From positions 5,502,001-5,566,000 of the forward strand of contig NC_010505.1 of NCBI RefSeq assembly GCF_000019725.1: a stretch of 64,000 nucleotides of DNA. Reading direction: 5' to 3'. The stretch is from Methylobacterium radiotolerans JCM 2831 (GTDB taxonomy: Bacteria; Pseudomonadota; Alphaproteobacteria; Rhizobiales; Beijerinckiaceae). Shown piece by piece: positions 60,446 to 64,000 of the stretch. Made by a program: the position numbers and the translations under genes. How positions within the stretch are numbered: the stretch's first letter is position 1; each line of letters starts with the position of its first letter. The notes beneath the pieces were generated by a model that saw only the letters and a program-made list of their open reading frames with translations, was not told where the DNA came from and did not search any database.

Positions 60446-61275
60446 TCAGACGCTCGCCGGGGCCGGCCGAATCTTTGGCCGACGTGCTGTGACTGCCCGC
60501 AGGACCTTGCCCGCCTTCTCGGCCGAGTAGGGCTTGCGCAAGAACTCGAAGCCTTGGGCGCCCTCCCGGGCCAGCACATGGCTGTAGCCGGAGGTGAGAA
60601 CCACCGGCATCTCGGTGTATAAATCCCGCAGCCGCCGGGCCAATTCGATGCCACCCATGCCCGGCATCACCACATCCGACAGCACCGCATCGAACCGGAA
60701 CGGCACCGCCTCGATCTCCGCCAGCGCCGCCTCGGCCGTCTGGTTCAGCACACTGCCGTAGCCCAGGTCGTGCAGGATCGGCGTGCAGAACCGGCCAATC
60801 TCGACGTGGTCCTCGACCACCAGGATGGACTTGTCTCCATCCTCCAGCGCCTGCCCGTTGAGCTGGGCGGCAATTAACTCCTCGCCGGGGCCGCCTCGTC
60901 TTGGGGCAGGTACAGGGTGAAGGTGCTGCCCCGCCCGACGACGCTGCACACGTCCACGTGGCCACCGGATTGGTTGGCGAAGCCGATGACCTGGGACAGC
61001 CCCTGACCGGTTCCGCGGCTGACCTCCTTCGTGGTGAAAAACGGCTCGAAGATCCGGGCGAGCTGCTCCTTCGCGATGCCCAAGCCGGTGTCGGTGACGG
61101 CGACCGCCACGAACGAGCTCGGCGAGTCGGCTTGGCCCCGGTTGCCCGGCTTCGGCGCGCCGTAGGTCATGGCGATGTAGTCAGCGTGCCTTCCCCCTTC
61201 ATGGCATTGAGTGCGTTCACCGCGAGGTTCACCAGCACGGTCTCAAACTGGATGGGGTTCGCGCGCACCAAGCGA
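60446..61275 (-). pseudogene. Decayed hybrid histidine kinase (HATPase and receiver)
   Basis: Fragments in different frames read PIQFETVLVNLAVNALNAMK (61180-61260), [20 protein letters not shown] and GLSQVIGFANQSGGHVDVC (60874-61170) and ILVVEDHVEIGRF with [12 protein letters not shown] (60446-60860). At least two frameshifts separate them and the phosphoacceptor half is missing. The right end joins an IS3 remnant near 61275. It is clearly related to the kinases at 35500 and 50538. Confidence 0.75.
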
Positions 61276-61500
61276 GCGCTCCACGACAACGCCATAGCCG
61301 AGAGCTTCTTCTCGACCCTCGCATGCGAGCTGCTCTATTGCCGCCGCCTCCGCTCTCAGCCCGAGGTTCGGATGGCGGTGTTCAACTACTTTGAGGGCTT
61401 CTACAATCCGCTGCGTCTTCCCTCGGTGCTCGGCTATTGCTCACCCATTGCCTTCGAGCAAAAAATCGAATTGGACAGGTCCAGCTCGACCTTGATCGAG
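61275..61500 (+). pseudogene. IS3-family transposase C-terminal remnant
   Basis: The frame encodes LHDNAIAESFFSTLACELLY, then VFNYFEGFYNPLRLPSVLGY and SPIAFEQK, the conserved C-terminal region of IS3-family OrfB. The N-terminal part is absent and it abuts the kinase remnant, so an IS3 insertion followed by deletion is likely. Confidence 0.75.
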
Positions 61501-61521
61501 CAAGCCCCCCTAACCGTCCAT

Positions 61522-61687
61522 CTAACCGGGGCAATCCCAGTTCAACGCGTCGGCACTGGTTCCGCTGACTGCGTCCCCCGAGAAGCGGCCGTCGGCCAGC
61601 AGGGTGTCCAGCACACCCCCATGTGTACGCGCCGTAGGATCCGCCGCCTTGAAGCGCGAGGCAGAGCGGTCGCTGGTGGGACGCCAT
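61522..61687 (-). pseudogene. Patatin-like phospholipase N-terminal remnant
   Basis: One frame reads LCLALQGGGSYGAYTWG, then a second frame reads GGVLDTLLADGRFSGDAVSG and GTSADALN. Joined, they give the patatin oxyanion GGGxxGAxxxG and GxSxG-like regions (here GTSAD). A frameshift and truncation by the IS3 remnant make it nonfunctional. Confidence 0.6.
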
Positions 61688-61906
61688 GGGGGTTCTTCGT
61701 GGTCAGATCCAAGTCTTGGCGTCGACGCCGTGATCGGGCCGTCGGTGCCCCTCCGGTCGCCACGCACCGCCGGCCCAGTCCGGGCTGCGGCGTGGCGTCG
61801 AGGAATGGCGCTCGACCGGCCTGCGGGAGGGGGCGAAGCGCGAGTCAGTCAATGCATCGCACCTTCGAGGAACGAAGGCGGGACTTCGTGGTATTGGCGT
61901 GGCCGG

Positions 61907-62293
61907 TCAGTCCTCCACTCCCCCCGTCACGGTACGACGGGTGCTCCGCCCTGGCGCGGCCGAGGGCATGATCGCGGCGCCGGAGGCGACGACACCCGCG
62001 ACCATCCGAAGTTCTGGCGACTGACGGGGGTCGTCCGCTATCCGTTCCGCCTCGACCTGCAGGCGAAGGTTGCAGGCCTTGGACGGGAGACCATCGTTCG
62101 GGGTGCAGGCGTCGTGCCGGGCACACGCGGCGTCCAGGGCGTCGACCGGAGCCAGGGGGGCGTTGTTGCCCGGGCCACAATAGTTGCCGTGGATCAAGAG
62201 GGTTGGACGAGCGGGTGCGGTTCCAGACTGGGCTACGCACGGGATCACGAAGCCCGCGGCTAGGAAGATTGAGGTAGCGATCCGAGTGAACAT
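61907..62293 (-). CDS. Secreted phospholipase-A2-like protein
   Basis: The 128-residue protein has a signal peptide (MFTRIATSIFLAAGFVIPC) and the segment HGNYCGPGNNAPLAPVDALD followed by AACARHDACT. YCGxG, D-x-x-C and HDxC match the calcium-binding loop and catalytic His-Asp of secreted PLA2-like proteins. Four or more Cys in the mature part suggest disulfides. Lipid substrate unknown. Confidence 0.65.
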   Translation of the reverse strand: MFTRIATSIFLAAGFVIPCVAQSGTAPARPTLLIHGNYCGPGNNAPLAPVDALDAACARHDACTPNDGLPSKACNLRLQVEAERIADDPRQSPELRMVAGVVASGAAIMPSAAPGRSTRRTVTGGVED

Positions 62294-62405
62294 GATGGGT
62301 CTGCTCTGTATGGTCGCGCCCCCTCAGGCGTGACGCCGACTGCCTTCACGGGTGACGCAGGGCCGTCCCGCGCATGCAGCCAGCTCGTCGATGTTCCCCG
62401 GTCCC

Positions 62406-64000
62406 TCATCGGCCGAGGGCCCCGTCGTGCACGACGTCCGTGAGCGGGATGCCCACCTTGGCCAGGGACAGGGGCGGCGTCCGTCCGACCGGGAAGGTCG
62501 TCTCCCAGCCGCCGCCGAGCGCCTTCGACAGCGCGACGAAGTCGGTCGAGATAGCGGCCGTCGCCTGGGACAGGCTGGTCTCGGCTTGGAGCACCGTCTG
62601 TGAAGCCTGGAGGACGGTCGTGAAGATTTCGACGCCCTGGACGTATCGCGCCCGCGACAGGGCGAGGGCTTGGCGCGCATCGGCCACCTGCCTGGCCAGA
62701 CGCGCTCGGCGGGCCTCGTCACCGCGTAGAGCGGCGAGGGCGTTGACGACGTCGTGCCAGCCCTGGAGCACCGCCTTCTGGTAGGCAATGGCCGCCTCCT
62801 GTTGCCGGGCGCGCTGGAGCACTAGGTTCGACTTGAGCCGCCCGCCCTCGAACAGCGGGATGGAGATCGAAGGGCCGATGTTCATGTACTGGAGCGACGA
62901 GCCCCGGAAGAGCTTGCCCGGGTCGACCGAATTCACGGTCGGGCTTCCGGTCAGCGTAACGCTTGGGAAGAACTGCGCTTCCGCGACACCGATCTCGGCC
63001 ACGGCCGAATGCAGGTTGGCCTCGGCCCTGCGGATGTCGGGCCGGCGCATGACCAGGCTCGACGGCACACCGATGGGTATGCGCGGGGGCACGGGCGGGA
63101 TCGAGGGGCCGGCGACGAGTTCCTGCGAGAGCGCCAGCGGCGGTTCGCCGAGCAGCAGAGAGATCGCGTTGATTTGCTGGATCTCCTGCTGCTGGAGCTG
63201 CGGCAGCTGCGCTTTGATCGCCTCGACCTGCTGTGCCGCACTGGACGTATCGAGTCCGGTGACCAATCCCTTCTGCTGACGCACCCGGACGACGTCGAGG
63301 ATCTGCTCGTTGACCCGGATGTTGGCGAGGTCGATCCGGATGAGCTCCTGGGTGCCCCGCAACTGCACGTAGGCTCGCGCGAGTTCGGCCTGGCCGGAGA
63401 TCAGCGCGTCGCGCCTCGCTTCCGCGGAGGCGTCCGCCTGGGCCTCTGCGGACTCGACCGAGCGCCGGACCTTGCCCCAGAGGTCGAGTTCCCAGGAGGC
63501 GTCGAAGCCCAGCGTGTAGCTCTCGAAGCCGTTGGTCAGCGGCGCCGTCAGGTTGCCGCTGGAAGCGCCGCTGCTTCCGCCCGTCAGGCTGCCGAGCGAG
63601 TTGGAGAGGAGGCCGATGGTGCCGTTCTTGCTGAACTGCTGCCGGTAGGCGCTGCCTTGCCCGTTGAGGGTCGGCAGGCCCGCGGCAGCGGCGGTATTGA
63701 TCTGGGACCGGCTCTGGAACAGCCGCGCGGTGGTGGTCTGAACGTCGAGGTTCTGGGCCGCCAGACGGTCCTCAAGTTGCGCCAGCACGGGATCGCGGAA
63801 GGCGAGCCACCACGCAACGTCCGGTTCGGCGTCGATGGTGCGTGCCAGGAGTCGCCGTGGCGTCGGCGCGACGAGGCCGGTGTCGAGATAGTCGCCCGCG
63901 TCTGCGAGCGGCGTCGCAAGCGGGGCGAAGTCGGGCCCGACCGTGCATCCGGCAAGGCCGAGCAGGCCGGCCGTGATCATCGCTCGGCCGCGTCGGCCGA
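62406..64000 (-). CDS. NodT-family RND efflux outer-membrane lipoprotein (5' end outside window)
   Basis: The visible part has GLLGLAGCTVGPDF, a lipobox with Cys and the CxVGPD(F/Y) start of OprM/NodT proteins. Two repeats of long helices and the strands of the outer-membrane factor follow (AQNLDVQTTTARLFQSRSQI, ASWELDLWGKVRRSVESAEA, RRPDIRRAEANLHSAVAEIG). These form trimeric channels with a periplasmic fusion protein and an RND pump. An ATG at 63980 exists, but the frame is open to the edge with Arg-rich codons, so the start is probably outside. Pump genes should follow upstream, beyond the window. Confidence 0.85.
   Translation of the reverse strand, partial: GRRGRAMITAGLLGLAGCTVGPDFAPLATPLADAGDYLDTGLVAPTPRRLLARTIDAEPDVAWWLAFRDPVLAQLEDRLAAQNLDVQTTTARLFQSRSQINTAAAAGLPTLNGQGSAYRQQFSKNGTIGLLSNSLGSLTGGSSGASSGNLTAPLTNGFESYTLGFDASWELDLWGKVRRSVESAEAQADASAEARRDALISGQAELARAYVQLRGTQELIRIDLANIRVNEQILDVVRVRQQKGLVTGLDTSSAAQQVEAIKAQLPQLQQQEIQQINAISLLLGEPPLALSQELVAGPSIPPVPPRIPIGVPSSLVMRRPDIRRAEANLHSAVAEIGVAEAQFFPSVTLTGSPTVNSVDPGKLFRGSSLQYMNIGPSISIPLFEGGRLKSNLVLQRARQQEAAIAYQKAVLQGWHDVVNALAALRGDEARRARLARQVADARQALALSRARYVQGVEIFTTVLQASQTVLQAETSLSQATAAISTDFVALSKALGGGWETTFPVGRTPPLSLAKVGIPLTDVVHDGALGR

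Overview
The window looks like chromosome or large-replicon sequence of a Methylobacterium-like alphaproteobacterium (Rhizobiales). Most of it is very GC-rich. It carries a MucR/Ros regulator, DUF6894 proteins, many hybrid histidine kinases with a [11 protein letters not shown] phosphoacceptor box, an alphaproteobacterial-type tRNA-Gly(UCC) fragment and clustered GANTC (CcrM-type) sites. No rRNA, complete tRNA or CRISPR array was seen. Assignments rest on motif recognition, since no database search was possible.

Left accessory region (1-12.6 kb): the end of an unrecognised, possibly phage-derived gene; a MucR-like regulator without zinc ligands; several small proteins; an intact IS630-family element (3622-4678) with a probable -1 frameshift on A7; and a visibly AT-richer minus-strand cassette at 4723-7229 encoding a DUF6602-like nuclease candidate, a three-helix membrane protein and a HEPN-like protein. 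Further right are a ribbon-helix-helix regulator pair, a repeat-rich noncoding stretch (9.4-10.0 kb), a MerR-like regulator, an excisionase-like protein and a tyrosine integrase that ends about 90 bp from a 3' tRNA-Gly fragment, a likely attachment site.

Second island (12.7-28.1 kb): a second, unrelated tyrosine integrase, a phosphoesterase, a minus-strand run of unknown genes around a large ParB-like protein, an XRE-type regulator with a divergent operon, and a compact three-gene minus-strand module at 23461-28062. That module encodes a winged-helix-like middle component, a Rad50/ABC-type ATPase with a CxxC zinc insert, and a large helical protein ending in a PD-(D/E)XK nuclease domain. It resembles ABC-three-component anti-phage systems and is the strongest candidate for a little-described system. 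A hairpin-forming intergenic element occurs three times in this island.

Envelope and metal locus (29-34.2 kb): a His-rich secreted protein, two paralogous six-cysteine secreted miniproteins, a VIT1/CCC1 transporter, a cytochrome b561 and an exported Dps-like protein.

Signalling cluster (34.4-57.6 kb): five hybrid histidine kinases, a PAS kinase/response-regulator/REC-kinase trio, two ParD-like RHH genes each overlapping the start of a hybrid kinase gene, a complete RsbR-RsbS-RsbT stressosome with a fused HATPase-SpoIIE phosphatase and an RsbT-like hybrid kinase, and an HWE-type kinase. None of the receivers carries a DNA-binding domain. The logical outputs are phosphorelay partners and the partner-switching proteins.

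Right end (57.6-64 kb): decayed IS5, IS3, receiver, hybrid-kinase and patatin remnants alternate with intact TetR, DUF892, secreted phospholipase-A2-like and NodT-type outer-membrane efflux genes. The last gene runs off the window.
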